64,000 nucleotides of DNA, from NCBI GenBank assembly GCA_900708905.1, contig CAADRB010000019.1:1585161-1649160 (forward strand), given 5' to 3'. The position numbers were made by a program, and so were the translations under genes. Position 1 is the stretch's first letter, and the number at the start of each line of letters is the position of its first letter. The notes under the pieces are model-generated. The model did not search any database. It saw only the letters and a list, made by a program, of their open reading frames with translations, and was not told the DNA's origin. Origin of the DNA: Hymenolepis diminuta (lineage: Eukaryota; Platyhelminthes; Cestoda; Cyclophyllidea; Hymenolepididae). Positions 62,641-64,000 of this stretch are shown piece after piece.

Positions 62641-64000
62641 TTCCTGAAAATAAGAGACAATCCGCAAATCATTGAAAATAAGAATACCATAACTTTGTGG
62701 TATTCAAAAACATAAAATGTTTATTCCTCTTTATGAGAAAGTCGAATAAATAGTATCTGCAATTAGAATGCAGTAAGTCACCTGTCTTTGCTTCAAGAAA
62801 ATTATCGACTGGCATTTTCTCAACAAAATTTTTAGATCTACATGGAAAGTAAAAATGAGAAAACTTTTATTTAAGACTCTAAAATACGCTTCTTCCAGAT
62901 CCGCTGTTTACTTCCTCTCTGTATATAAAATACATTTATAATTTTATAAGTTCCATGTCAGAAATGATAGTGACACCATGTCAAGTTGGCTGAATTACTT
63001 TTTTTGTTATTAAATCATAGTACCATGCTCTCACGATCCTGTCTTTACAAGCATTGAAAGGCTATACCAGCACTAAATATCACAGAAAGGATTATCTTGT
63101 TTGTTGATTTTTCAATCATTTTTCAATCAGAGATATGGCATATTAGTCAGTTGAAAATTCGAAGTATTTTAATGTGGTAAGTTTACCAACTGTTAATAGC
63201 CGTTACTAAGCAGATATCTTTATAATTCTTTTAAGTTTTTAAACTATGTGAGCCAGAAAATTGGTTGGACTGCTAGTTTCATGAAGTACCGCTGTATTTG
63301 TAAAGAACTGATAATTCATAAGAATTAATTGGAGCATTCATAGCTTATCCAGTGGATTGCGATTCACTGGGAAAAGTCTGAAACCCAGATATAAATTTAA
63401 TATACGTCAATTCCCTGACTGTTAGGATCTCGCAAACGTGTGTTAGAGGAAAAACAAACACAAGCGTATTGAAAATTTTTTGTCAAAATGCATTCACAGT
63501 TAAAGCCAAAAATTGTTTTTTTCGACTAGTTCATTACAAACATTCAAATTGTGTACTTTTCTTAATAGTTTTAATTTTATGTGAAAAGGATAAATTAGTT
63601 AGACTTCTGCTAAGTCACACAAATCAACTTTAAAGTTGTCAAGCTTTATTTTCTGTACAAATTTGATAATTAGGATAAAGCAACTGTTTTTTACCTGAAA
63701 CATACCTTTGGAGAATTCGACGGCTCTTCATAGGATTCTTGCCTTTTTATATAGCTATTATTTGTTGAATCTACTGCTATAATTCATACATCGTACTAAA
63801 AGTAATAATTGAATTTGGGAATGGATTGCTTTTGAATTCTTGTACATTGTACAGGAAGATTTGCAAAACTTTATAACTTCCCTTCTTCCACTTTCGCAAT
63901 TTTTTAAGCTTCCATTGTAAATTATAGCTAAAAGACCTTATCCAAACTCACTCTTTCAATTCAGTTCATAGAATTTGAGATAACAGCATGAAAACACACA

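Larger units (their letters stand above)
59221..64000. other. Gene-free stretch to the end of the window
   Basis: Apart from R5 copy 3 and R6 copy 2, nothing was recognised. A 101-codon frame at 61,261-61,566 is AT-driven, rich in Leu, Ile and Phe, and has no recognisable domain. Confidence 0.5.

Noticed and set aside
1..64000. CRISPR arrays, operons, phage or other prokaryotic defence systems
   Set aside because: The window is eukaryotic in composition and layout, and no regularly spaced repeats or tandem gene clusters were seen.

Overview
This is 64 kb of AT-rich nuclear DNA (roughly two-thirds A+T by eye) from a multicellular animal, almost certainly an invertebrate. The evidence is eukaryotic layout: one short gene with an AATAAA signal, no operons, no ribosome binding sites, and decayed Tc1/mariner and non-LTR elements. 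The species cannot be fixed from the sequence. AT-rich arthropods (copepods, arachnids) or flatworms fit equally well.

Only one convincing intact protein-coding gene is present: an uninterrupted 150-codon EF-hand protein of the calmodulin / myosin essential light chain type at 12,671-13,123 (+). An AATAAA lies 15 nt past its stop codon and a possible 3' splice site lies just upstream. The rest looks intergenic or intronic. Most other open frames are of chance length for this base composition and are left out.

The non-genic DNA is built from old mobile elements. From 6.5 to 8.5 kb there is a cluster: a broken reverse transcriptase of a non-LTR retrotransposon (about 6,540-7,300), an unclassified repeat (about 7,625-7,800) and a broken Tc1/mariner-superfamily transposase (about 7,840-8,510). 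At 45,120-46,483 there is a mariner with both terminal inverted repeats and a dead DD34D transposase on the minus strand. It sits inside an older dispersed repeat that also occurs at 36.1 and 61.0 kb. A piece of the same mariner recurs at 52,510-53,352 with only two differences in 843 bp, although both copies share the same stop codons and the same lost catalytic residue. That is the most unusual feature of the window.

Aligning by eye, I also found six families of unnamed, strongly diverged dispersed repeats (called R1-R6 here), each with two to four copies in the window. Nearly all copies lie in the same orientation. A candidate pair of exon-like fragments lies on the minus strand at 43.7-44.2 kb. 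I saw no tRNA, rRNA, CRISPR array or prokaryotic-type system, and no evidence of a new multi-gene system.
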